From positions 1-5,577 of the forward strand of contig VBNZ01000038.1 of assembly GCA_005877675.1 (NCBI GenBank): 5,577 nucleotides of DNA. The letters run 5' to 3'. Below, in pieces: positions 1 through 5,087 of this stretch. Within the stretch, counting starts at the first letter, position 1. Each line of letters starts with the position of its first letter. Source of the stretch: Gammaproteobacteria bacterium (GTDB taxonomy: Bacteria; Pseudomonadota; Gammaproteobacteria; Xanthomonadales; Rhodanobacteraceae). Below the pieces are notes generated by a model. The model saw nothing but the letters and a program-made list of their open reading frames with translations, made no database searches and had not been told where the DNA came from. Both the position numbers and the translations under genes were made by a program.

Positions 1-357
1 GGCGTGGTGACCTATGAAGGATTTGCGCACATGATGCGGCTAGGGTTGGCCGGCGCCAAGATGGTCTTCATCGAACAGGACATTGAGGACACTCAAACCG
101 AAGTTCCGGATAAATCTTTCGACTCAGTCCAGATTCTGGATAAGGCGGGTCCGGGGCTCGTGAGCGTGAAAGCAATGTATCGCGCTCTTCAAGACGTGGA
201 AGTCTACTACTGCGCGATAGTCGACCCGGCCGACAACCTACTTTCGCTCGCTCAAATGCCCGGTGGTGCCATTCACTTGTCCCGCGACGAACACTTTATT
301 TCAACGCTATCCTATCGTCTGTGCAACAACAGCAGCCCTCGCTTTGATTTCGAATGA
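1..357 (+). CDS. Unrecognised protein, 3' end only (5' end outside window)
   Basis: The reading frame is open from the first base of the window to a TGA at 355-357, giving at least 118 codons. GTG codons at positions 4 and 7 could be starts, but no Shine-Dalgarno can be judged at the edge, so I treat it as the C-terminal part of a longer gene. The visible part has no signal peptide or membrane segment. It mixes charged and hydrophobic residues, with an acidic stretch (EQDIEDTQTE) near residue 25 and a Ser/Asn-rich tail (CNNSSPRFDFE). I recognise no domain or catalytic motif. Codon use looks like real coding sequence and is less GC-rich than the slipin gene further right, in keeping with the neighbouring HNH gene. 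It could be a partner of that gene, but 172 bases and a candidate promoter separate them, so co-transcription is not required. Confidence 0.55.
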   Translation, partial: GVVTYEGFAHMMRLGLAGAKMVFIEQDIEDTQTEVPDKSFDSVQILDKAGPGLVSVKAMYRALQDVEVYYCAIVDPADNLLSLAQMPGGAIHLSRDEHFISTLSYRLCNNSSPRFDFE

Positions 358-436
358 CGGCCTTGAGCCGGATCCGCTTTGAGGATAGTCGCGATGCCTG
401 CATTTTTTCTGGCTGGAGTGCCGTTTCCTTGCAGAA

Positions 437-466
437 TTGGCATCAGTCTCTCGCTTGTTCTAAGAT
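437..466 (+). promoter_or_regulatory. Candidate sigma70 promoter for the HNH gene
   Basis: TTGGCA at 437-442 (5 of 6 matches to the -35 consensus) is followed after 18 bases by TAAGAT at 461-466 (4 of 6 to the -10 consensus). The segment 358-529 is AT-richer than its surroundings and has no convincing gene. Transcription would start near 473 and leave a leader of roughly 55 bases before the ATG at 530. This is pattern matching only. Confidence 0.3.
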
Positions 467-529
467 CACGCCTGCTGCAACTGATTGATTTTTTAGCTGG
501 TACTTGCGCGTTTTTGAAGCTCCCACAGC

Positions 530-1525
530 ATGGCGAGAAAGTACGCTGCTCTAAAAGAACAGCTTCTACTTCAGTACTCCGAGGGGCTGAAGCAGTTCCG
601 TCCGTGGGAAACGGACTCATTCTTGTGCCCCGTTTGCCTTAAGGCAATCTCCGCGAGCAAGAAAGAGGAAATATCCATCGCTCACATCATTCCGAACGCT
701 TCGGCTGGAAAACCAGTCACGCTCGTATGCCGAGAGTGCAACAGTTTTTTCGGCGCAAACCAGGACCGGTGGTTTGGCGATTACCGTCGTATGCGAGGCG
801 CGGGCGGGACAATATTTGACTTACCCACACCTGCCAGGGTTACAGGGTTGAATGACACGTCAGCTGCGGGTTGGATCCAACGCCGATCGAAAGATGGCCC
901 TGTAGAGGTCCACGTTCTCGATCAAACCGTGCCGGAAGATTTCGATTGGAAATCCATCCAGAAGGTTTCAATCACCCATCAGTTTTACAACAAAAATCAT
1001 GTTGTGAATTTAGGGGCGCTCACGGCAGCATTTCTCGCTTACTTTTCGGTATTCGGCTACTCCTGGGCGATGTCTTGGGCCGCGCAAGCCGTGCGCGATC
1101 AGATCCGCCGTCCGAGCGAGCAAATCGTTACAGGGTTTTGTATTTGCGTTCCATCACATGCGGGAAACACGCTCGGCGTGGCGACTCTGGGCGATGAAAT
1201 CCTGTGTCCTTATGCAGCATTTGATGACCGGTTCGTTCTGTTGCCGCCAGTAGACTGGGAAGGATTTTATGAAAAGGCACATTCCGTCCTTTCTAGTCCC
1301 ACGACTCTCAAGTGGAGGCCCTTTGGTCCGCTCCCGGAAGAGCTCAGGATGGTCGTTTCGTTCCTCATGGTCGACGGCAAACTGTTGCTAGGAAGAAGCG
1401 ATGTACCGCGCCCAGGTCAGCTTTGTGTTTATTCACCTTCCTTCGACACCCCAGTACAAGTTCGACGAACAATCGATCATCGCGGCGCTGCTGCTGGGTC
1501 TTACCAAGAGATACAGTTTAGTTAG
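530..1525 (+). CDS. HNH-endonuclease-like protein with zinc ribbon and conserved-looking C-terminal region
   Basis: This is a complete 331-aa protein. An N-terminal helical stretch (residues 1-30) is followed by a zinc-binding HNH-type core: C33-P-V-C36, then H52 in an H-I-I-P turn, a Gly-Lys pair at 60-61, then C67-x-x-C70-N71. This C-x2-C...H-x2-P...C-x2-C-N order is that of HNH nucleases, in which the His is the general base and the four Cys hold a structural zinc. The residue before the His is Ala51, where most family members have Glu or Asp as a metal ligand, so catalysis may be weakened or arranged differently. The rest (about 90-331) has a helix around 160-195 with aromatic residues and a V-R-D-Q-I motif, which I recall from stand-alone HNH proteins of unknown role, and a beta-rich tail. 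An in-frame TGA at 515-517 rules out longer starts, and the ATG at 530 has only a weak upstream GAAG. Such proteins occur as accessory, phage or defence nucleases. The specific target is unknown. Confidence 0.75.
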   Translation: MARKYAALKEQLLLQYSEGLKQFRPWETDSFLCPVCLKAISASKKEEISIAHIIPNASAGKPVTLVCRECNSFFGANQDRWFGDYRRMRGAGGTIFDLPTPARVTGLNDTSAAGWIQRRSKDGPVEVHVLDQTVPEDFDWKSIQKVSITHQFYNKNHVVNLGALTAAFLAYFSVFGYSWAMSWAAQAVRDQIRRPSEQIVTGFCICVPSHAGNTLGVATLGDEILCPYAAFDDRFVLLPPVDWEGFYEKAHSVLSSPTTLKWRPFGPLPEELRMVVSFLMVDGKLLLGRSDVPRPGQLCVYSPSFDTPVQVRRTIDHRGAAAGSYQEIQFS

Positions 1526-1600
1526 CCACCAATCTGAGTGTTTCAGCATAGACGCATGAAGTGCAGCGGAATCCAAGCTCTTCCCAAGCGCGACTGAGTC

Positions 1601-1616
1601 AGAGCCGTTTGGCTCT
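1601..1616 (+). terminator. Weak hairpin downstream of the HNH gene
   Basis: AGAGCC at 1601-1606 and GGCTCT at 1611-1616 form a 6-bp stem with a GTTT loop, about 75 bases after the HNH stop. No T-run follows, so it is at best a weak or Rho-assisted terminator. It lies between two convergent genes, where some termination signal is expected. The rest of 1526-1642 shows nothing else. Confidence 0.2.
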
Positions 1617-1642
1617 AGCGTGAAATACGGGTCGTGAGTTGG

Positions 1643-1672
1643 AAAAATGCCGCCCGCATTGCGCGGGCGGCT
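1643..1672 (-). terminator. Rho-independent terminator of the slipin gene
   Basis: GCCGCCCGC (1649-1657) pairs perfectly with GCGGGCGGC (1663-1671) around a 5-base loop. On the minus strand the stem is followed directly by ATTTTT (1648-1643). It starts 45 bases after the slipin stop codon and is in the correct orientation for that gene only. Confidence 0.85.
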
Positions 1673-1716
1673 AATCGTTCCGATCGGTTCGATGCGGGCT
1701 GGTACCAGCCAGCATC

Positions 1717-2847
1717 TCAGCCGTTCGCCTTGAAGTTGACGAGCTGGCTCAGCACGCCTTCCAGGCCGCCGAACACGGTGAGCTTGTCGATCTTCTCGGT
1801 CACCTTCTCGAGCACCTCCAGCTCCTTGAGGCGCATCAGGGTCGGGCTGTCCTCGATCAGCTTGGCAGTGTTGAGCGCCGAACGCATCGCGTTCGACTCT
1901 TCACGACGACGGATCACGTTGGCTTGCGCCGCCTTCTCCGCCTGCACCACGCTGTTCAAGATTTCCTTCATCTCGCCCGGCAGGATCACATCCTTGACAC
2001 CCACGCCGAGCAACTCGATGCCGAACTCGCCGACGCGGCCGCGCGCATAGGCAAAGATGTCGCCGTCAAGCGACGCCTTGTCGCCAAGCAGTTCGTCGAG
2101 CGTCTTTGCCGCGACGGTCTTGCGCAGGCCGAACTGCAGCTCGCGGTACAGAAACTCGTCGAACTTCGCCACCTTCGTACGCAGCACGACCGCGTCGACT
2201 ACGCGATAGGTCGCCGCCAGGTTCACACGCAGCGAGACCTTGTCGCGCGTCAGCATTTCCTGACCCGAGACCTCGACACCCTGCACGCGCAAGTCGACCA
2301 CGACAGCGCCGACGTTCTTGCCGAAGTTCCAGAACGCGTAGGCGCCCGGAGCCAGCGTACGCGCCAGCTTGCCATCGACGAACACTAGACCCGTCGACTC
2401 GGCCGGTACATCAACAACGAGCGCGTAACGGTTCAACGTACCAAGCTGGCGCAAGCGCTTGGCGACCGCGGCCGGCACTTCCATATCGCTCGCCATCGCC
2501 ACGCCCTCGATTTCAACCGCGAGCTTACTGCGGCCATACAGCTTGCGCGAACCCGGTGCGAGCACCTCTTCGAGCTTGCCGTTCTTCGACACCAGACCGA
2601 CTTCGCCCACGCCGATATCGGCGAGCACGAACGTATCGGTCAAGGCAGCGCCGAGACGCTCGATCAAGGCGTCGGCATCCTTGCCCTCGAATTCGGCGCG
2701 CTGCAAATCCAGCGTGCGTACCTCGACGCGACCGAATGCGTCGACCAAGCGATACACGCCCGGTGCGAGCACGCGCACGAAACGACGGTTACGGTACAAC
2801 AGGCCGCGCTCGCCGTCGCCAATTACGACCCTGTTCCACAACTTCAT
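1717..2847 (-). CDS. Slipin / SPFH (band 7) family protein with three N-terminal motif repeats
   Basis: This 376-aa SPFH-domain protein belongs to the slipin (prokaryotic stomatin) group, proteins that oligomerise into membrane-associated scaffolds. The SPFH core covers about 145-300 and ends in the slipin-type segment G-V-G-V-K-D-V-I-L-P (281-290). A charged, Ala/Glu/Arg-rich helix (292-352), likely coiled coil for oligomerisation, follows. A short motif of the form G-L-(L/V)-x3-(G/R)-(K/R)-(F/L)-x3-L-A-P-G occurs three times, ending at G30, G99 and G168; the third copy leads into the SPFH core. Canonical slipins begin with a hydrophobic membrane segment. None is visible here, so membrane contact would have to be peripheral. 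The start is firm: AAGGAGG (2861-2855) lies 7 bases before the ATG. A strong terminator follows the stop. Upstream on the same strand, with no terminator between, lie a possible small ORF and two tRNA genes. Family assignment is confident; cellular role is not. From memory, slipins recur near RtcB-type RNA-repair genes, but none is in view. Confidence 0.92.
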   Translation of the reverse strand: MKLWNRVVIGDGERGLLYRNRRFVRVLAPGVYRLVDAFGRVEVRTLDLQRAEFEGKDADALIERLGAALTDTFVLADIGVGEVGLVSKNGKLEEVLAPGSRKLYGRSKLAVEIEGVAMASDMEVPAAVAKRLRQLGTLNRYALVVDVPAESTGLVFVDGKLARTLAPGAYAFWNFGKNVGAVVVDLRVQGVEVSGQEMLTRDKVSLRVNLAATYRVVDAVVLRTKVAKFDEFLYRELQFGLRKTVAAKTLDELLGDKASLDGDIFAYARGRVGEFGIELLGVGVKDVILPGEMKEILNSVVQAEKAAQANVIRRREESNAMRSALNTAKLIEDSPTLMRLKELEVLEKVTEKIDKLTVFGGLEGVLSQLVNFKANG

Positions 2848-2854
2848 GACACAA

Positions 2855-2861
2855 CCTCCTT
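2855..2861 (-). promoter_or_regulatory. Perfect Shine-Dalgarno of the slipin gene
   Basis: AAGGAGG on the minus strand, 7 bases upstream of the ATG at 2847-2845. It is the strongest ribosome binding site in the window and fixes the slipin start. The stop codon of the upstream minus-strand ORF (TAA, 2868-2866) lies only four bases before it. Confidence 0.85.
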
Positions 2862-2865
2862 TTAG

Positions 2866-3126
2866 TTAAGGTGAGGCCGCCCCTGACGGCAATACCGCGG
2901 AGACCAGGCGCGCGACGTCGGTAAATGGAATCGCGTCCGATGACGTGCGCCGCCAACCGCTCGCGTTGCGCATCATGTTCTGCAAGACCTCCGCCGCCGT
3001 TGCGGACAAGATCCCGGCGGATATCGCCGCTGCATCGAATTGCCTTGTCGTTCGACCGAAGTCGCGCGACGCCACAACGCAATACACGGGGCGTCCCCGG
3101 TGGTGGGACTTGCGTCCCGATAGCAC
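2866..3126 (-). CDS. Possible small protein between the tRNA genes and slipin
   Basis: A minus-strand frame of 86 codons begins at a GTG (3126-3124), 15 bases after the last base of the tRNA-Met-like gene. It ends at a TAA just ahead of the slipin Shine-Dalgarno, leaving 18 bases to the slipin ATG. That spacing suits translational coupling in an operon. The second half (about residues 30-86) reads like a soluble helical protein, with an Ala-rich helix and a hydrophobic stretch near V-A-R-L-V-S-A-V-L. Codon third positions look GC-rich over that half. Against it: no clear Shine-Dalgarno precedes the GTG, no domain is recognised, and overlapping frames on both strands are also open, as is common in GC-rich DNA. 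It may instead be an untranslated spacer or leader, or the remnant of a longer gene. Confidence 0.28.
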   Translation of the reverse strand: MLSGRKSHHRGRPVYCVVASRDFGRTTRQFDAAAISAGILSATAAEVLQNMMRNASGWRRTSSDAIPFTDVARLVSAVLPSGAASP

Positions 3127-3141
3127 TGCGTGACAGGCAGT

Positions 3142-3215
3142 TTCAAAGTACGGGATTCGAACCCGTGACCCGCGAATTATGAGTTCGCTGCTCTACCCAA
3201 CTGAGCTACCTTTGC
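3142..3215 (-). tRNA. tRNA-Met-like gene (anticodon CAT) with defective acceptor stem, no CCA
   Basis: Read on the minus strand, 74 bases fold as a tRNA. The D-arm is GCTC/GAGC with a 9-base loop. The anticodon stem GCGAA/TTCGC is perfect and holds the loop CTCATAA (anticodon CAT). The T-arm is ACGGG/CCCGT with the loop TTCGAAT. The acceptor is abnormal: GCAAAGG against ACTTTGA pairs only at positions 2-6, with G:A mismatches at 1:72 and 7:66. After the discriminator A the DNA reads AAC, so no CCA is encoded. Position 1 is the same base (3215) as the discriminator of the upstream tRNA-Asp. CAT fits elongator Met, or a TilS-modified Ile tRNA. The initiator type is unlikely because the three G:C pairs at the base of the anticodon stem are absent. 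It may be a functional minor tRNA completed by CCA-adding enzyme, or a tRNA-like decoy. Confidence 0.72.
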
Positions 3216-3286
3216 GGAACGGACGGGACTCGAACCCGCGACCTTTCGATCGACAATCGAATGCTCTACCTCTGAGCTACCGTTCC
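3215..3286 (-). tRNA. tRNA-Asp (anticodon GTC), CCA not encoded
   Basis: This is a 72-base cloverleaf on the minus strand. The acceptor GGAACGG/CCGTTCC has seven perfect pairs. The D-stem is GCTC/GAGC with a 7-base loop. The anticodon stem TTCGA/TCGAA is perfect, with the loop TTGTCGA giving GTC. The T-arm is GCGGG/CCCGT with the loop TTCGAGT. The discriminator is G, the aspartate identity base, and the 3' half matches the enterobacterial tRNA-Asp sequence as I remember it. The DNA after the discriminator is CAAAGG, not CCA, and is already the acceptor of the next tRNA-like gene. Most proteobacterial tRNA genes encode CCA, so this is probably an accessory copy rather than the housekeeping one. 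It is likely transcribed from the promoter at 3393-3422, and one RNase P/RNase Z cut would have to serve both tRNAs. Confidence 0.88.
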
Positions 3287-3344
3287 ATTGGGCGAATGAC
3301 GACGTGCGTTCCGCGGCATACGTATCGGCACAGCCGGACGCACC

Positions 3345-3368
3345 GGCCGGGACTCGCGAGCCCGGGCC
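3345..3368 (-). other. GC-rich hairpin in the leader upstream of the tRNA pair
   Basis: GGCC and GGG at 3345-3351 pair with CCC and GGGCC at 3361-3368, and the inner CTC/GAG pair as well, giving about ten pairs with small bulges. It lies between the candidate promoter and the tRNA-Asp gene. Read on the minus strand, the centre resembles a T-arm (CCGGG...CCCGG) but with a 9-base loop, and there is no matching D or anticodon arm around it. It could be a processing or attenuation element. No T-run follows. Confidence 0.3.
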
Positions 3369-3392
3369 GCTGCAGAACGTCGTTTCATCAAG

Positions 3393-3422
3393 CGCATATT
3401 GACGCCGCTTTCGAAGCGTCAA
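3393..3422 (-). promoter_or_regulatory. Candidate sigma70 promoter for the tRNA-slipin unit
   Basis: On the minus strand TTGACG (3422-3417, 5 of 6 to the -35 consensus) is followed after 18 bases by TATGCG (3398-3393, a modest -10). Transcription would start near 3386, about 100 bases before the tRNA-Asp. It sits just inside the terminator at 3464-3505, which would shield it from upstream transcription. Directly upstream, 3421-3447 is an imperfect inverted repeat (AATTC-TTT-GGCGGT-CA-ACCGCC-GAATT) overlapping the -35 edge, a possible operator. No sigma54-type -24/-12 element was found. Confidence 0.35.
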
Positions 3423-3463
3423 TTCTTTGGCGGTCAACCGCCGAATTCGTCACTTTGCGAACG

Positions 3464-3505
3464 CAGAAAACAAAACGCCCTCGGGGGCAAGCCTCCCGAG
3501 GGCGT
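3464..3505 (-). terminator. Strong Rho-independent terminator without an evident gene
   Basis: ACGCCCTCGGG (3475-3485) pairs perfectly with CCCGAGGGCGT (3495-3505), an 11-bp stem. On the minus strand it is followed by TTTTGTTTT (3475-3467; the first T also lies in the stem). On the + strand no T-run follows, so it acts on minus-strand transcripts coming from the right. I see no convincing intact gene there: a minus-strand ORF stops at 3553 but is doubtful, and lysR ends about 640 bases away. Confidence 0.75.
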
Positions 3506-3517
3506 TCGCAGTTCACG

Positions 3518-3540
3518 GGAGGTCGGTTCGACCGACCTCC
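3518..3540. repeat. Perfect 10-bp inverted repeat with 3-base loop
   Basis: GGAGGTCGGT (3518-3527) and ACCGACCTCC (3531-3540) form a perfect stem around TCG. It lies 12 bases from the terminator at 3464-3505. There is no T-run on either side, so it is not itself a classical terminator. It could be the 3' fold of a short minus-strand RNA ending at the neighbouring terminator, or a protein-binding palindrome. Confidence 0.6.
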
Positions 3541-4141
3541 ATCAGCATGATGTCAGGTCGGGTTCACACGCGGAAAGTCGCTTCGCAGCGAGTCGCGGAC
3601 GTGCGCATGCATGCCGCGATATGCGGTGCATGGTGCAATATCTGCGATATTTCGATTGATCCGTTTCATGACACTCACTGAAGATTTGTTTCGCGCGACA
3701 ACACGCGAGGGCGCGGACAATACGCCGGTCGAAAATGTTTTGCAACACAAATTTAACGCCTGCCCATGGACGCTGACATTCGATAACGAGCCATCAAAGC
3801 GCGGATCAACCGGCTCGCTCTCAAGCGCCAGCACGCCAAACACACATTCGTGCACGCGGTACAACGGCTCGCCTTCGACGAAACGATGGAGCGATTCGAG
3901 TCCCAGCGCAAATTCCCGCGATACCGTGCCAAGCACAAAGGACGCAATCGGGTGGAATACGAAGGCGGCATGGAACAGGCACAGGCCTGAGGCGAGTTTT
4001 TTGCGCACACACCGAATTCTTGTCCTTGCCGATTGCGGCTCCGATCGCCCCATCCATGTTGGCGCCGTCGCGCCATTGCGCCAGCGGCGCGATTTTCCTA
4101 GGCGTCCGAGCAAAGAGCGCTTTGGCTGCCGCGTCAAGAAC
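3541..4141. other. About 600 bases without a convincing intact gene
   Basis: Several long frames are open on both strands here, which is expected for GC-rich DNA. The longest minus-strand frame (3553-4137, 194 codons from a TTG) has a middle section with plausible codon use, but its ends look non-coding and no family is recognised. A different minus-strand frame just after the lysR stop (about 4141-3985) also reads plausibly for about 50 codons and then loses that character. The only recognisable motif is on the + strand, a GGDEF-like C-terminus at 3922-3963. The segment 3541-3780 is AT-richer, with no recognisable gene. The overall picture is a scar of decayed or rearranged genes. Confidence 0.5.
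3787..3990 (+). pseudogene. Remnant resembling the C-terminal end of a GGDEF diguanylate cyclase
   Basis: A + strand frame is open from 3787 (after a TAA at 3784-3786) to a TGA at 3988-3990, with no good start codon or ribosome binding site. Codons at 3922-3963 read Y-R-A-K-H-K-G-R-N-R-V-E-Y-E. This matches the hallmark end of GGDEF domains, usually A-L-Y-R-A-K-x-x-G-R-N-R-V, which make cyclic di-GMP. The catalytic GG(D/E)EF loop and the R-A-D helix that should precede this motif are absent from all three + frames upstream. Only about the last 20 codons of the domain therefore seem to survive, joined to unrelated sequence near 3920. An opposite-strand ORF covers the same bases. The motif match is what I see; decay by deletion is inferred. 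Confidence 0.42.
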
Positions 4142-5047
4142 TCAATCGATGATGTCGGACAGTCGAGCTCTCAAACGGGGAACAGAGAAGTCGAGAAATG
4201 CGCGCAATTTTAACGGCAGCCGTCCCTGGCCTGTGTAGGCCAGACTCACTGGCCATGGCTTGGGTTCAAACTTGCTGAGCACGACGTCGAGCTCTCCGGC
4301 TGCTTGCGCGGAGGCAATCTGATACGAGAGCACGCGCGTGATTCCCGCGCCGGAAATCGCAGCTTCAACGGCAGCTTCAGCGGTGTTGACGACAAGGCGT
4401 GAGTGGATCGCCACGAACTCGTCGGTTTTTCCTGCTGGGAATTTCCAAGCATGTGCTGACGTAAGCCCATCGAATGAAATGCAGTCGTGCTTGCAAAGCT
4501 GGTCCGGACGCTTCGGTCTGCCGCGTGCGGCGAAGTAGGCTCGGCTGCCACACACGACTTGTCGAATCGAGCCGATACCAGTGGCAACGAGGGTACTGTC
4601 GGGCAACTCACCGATGCGTACAGCGAGATCGACGTGATCGTCCAAGAGATTGATGATCCGATCACCTAGAACGAGGCGGACATCGACCTCCGGATACGCC
4701 TTTAGAAACTCTGTCGTTACCGGCACGACGTAAAGCCGACCGAAAACTATCGGTGCTGTGATGACCAGGTCACCACGCGGCGCACTGTATTCGCCGGCGG
4801 CCATGCGCTCGGCTTCAGCGACATCGTTGAGTATCTGTTTGCACGCGTCGACATACGCCTGTCCCGCATCAGTTAGCGTCAGCCGCCGCGTTGAGCGATG
4901 CAGAAGGCGAGATCCGATATGAGCCTCCAATTCGGAAACCTTTCGACTCACCGTCGGCAGCGGCATTTTCAGTTTCCGGCCAGCGGCGGAAAGACTGCCT
5001 GATTCTATGGCAGTCAGCAGCACGCGCATGGCTTCGAGGCGGTCCAT
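4142..5047 (-). CDS. LysR-family transcriptional regulator, CrgA-like
   Basis: This complete 301-aa protein is of normal LysR length. The winged helix-turn-helix covers residues 1-60: a first helix (M-D-R-L-E-A-M-R), the S-x-S-A-A-G-R-K-L turn around 18-26, the recognition helix P-T-V-S-R-K-V-S-E-L-E (31-41), and the wing R-L-L-H-R-S-T-R-R-L-T-L-T-D-A-G. A linker helix follows, then a two-lobed substrate-binding-type effector domain from about 90 to 295. The V-(V/I)-T-A-P-x-x-F-G-R segment after the linker and the R-I-G-E-L-P-D-S motif are typical of the CrgA-like subgroup. The start at 5047 gives the standard N-terminus; only a weak GGAA precedes it. It is divergent from an AhpD-like gene, with 116 bases between the two starts. 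The palindrome at 5053-5067 lies five bases before its start, so it probably controls both itself and the neighbour. The effector is unknown; a reactive or aromatic compound would suit the neighbour. Confidence 0.93.
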   Translation of the reverse strand: MDRLEAMRVLLTAIESGSLSAAGRKLKMPLPTVSRKVSELEAHIGSRLLHRSTRRLTLTDAGQAYVDACKQILNDVAEAERMAAGEYSAPRGDLVITAPIVFGRLYVVPVTTEFLKAYPEVDVRLVLGDRIINLLDDHVDLAVRIGELPDSTLVATGIGSIRQVVCGSRAYFAARGRPKRPDQLCKHDCISFDGLTSAHAWKFPAGKTDEFVAIHSRLVVNTAEAAVEAAISGAGITRVLSYQIASAQAAGELDVVLSKFEPKPWPVSLAYTGQGRLPLKLRAFLDFSVPRLRARLSDIID

Positions 5048-5052
5048 CGATA

Positions 5053-5067
5053 TTCCATAATATGGAA
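5053..5067. promoter_or_regulatory. Likely LysR operator, 15-bp perfect palindrome
   Basis: TTCCATAATATGGAA has 7-base arms around a single central A and contains the T-N11-A signature of LysR sites. It lies in the 116-base divergent promoter region, five bases before the lysR ATG. A weaker related element, CATA-N5-TATG, sits at 5073-5085, its centre 19 bases away, close to two helical turns. This matches the recognition-plus-activation site layout. The strand-symmetric core also contains TATTAT (minus strand), a possible lysR -10, so binding would repress lysR. Confidence 0.6.
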
Positions 5068-5081
5068 GAGTGCATACAGAA

Positions 5082-5087
5082 TATGAT
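5082..5087 (+). promoter_or_regulatory. Candidate -10 box of the AhpD-like gene
   Basis: TATGAT differs from TATAAT at one base. No good -35 lies 16-18 bases upstream; that position is occupied by the palindrome at 5053-5067. A poor -35 replaced by a LysR site is usual for LysR-activated promoters. The match is short and only suggestive. Confidence 0.3.

Noticed and set aside
2106..2849. Long + strand frame antisense to slipin, very rich in Arg, Pro and Ala
   Set aside because: Composition is the usual shadow of a GC-rich gene on the other strand, and slipin is unambiguous there.
3330..3375. A third tRNA gene upstream of tRNA-Asp
   Set aside because: Only a T-arm-like hairpin with a 9-base loop is present; there are no D or anticodon arms.
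2868..3470. sigma54 (-24/-12) promoter expected for an RtcR-controlled unit
   Set aside because: I looked for GG and GC doublets with the required spacing upstream of the slipin and tRNA genes and found none; the closest candidate has wrong spacing.
3553..4137. 194-codon minus-strand frame ending just before the orphan terminator
   Set aside because: Placement relative to the terminator is tempting and the middle reads plausibly, but it starts at a TTG with no ribosome binding site, the ends look non-coding, no family is recognised, and it overlaps the GGDEF-like remnant on the other strand. Kept as a possibility inside the region entry.
3611..4213. 200-codon + strand frame running into the 3' end of lysR
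   Set aside because: Ser/Thr/Arg-rich low-information translation, antisense to lysR at its end, and not the frame that carries the GGDEF motif.
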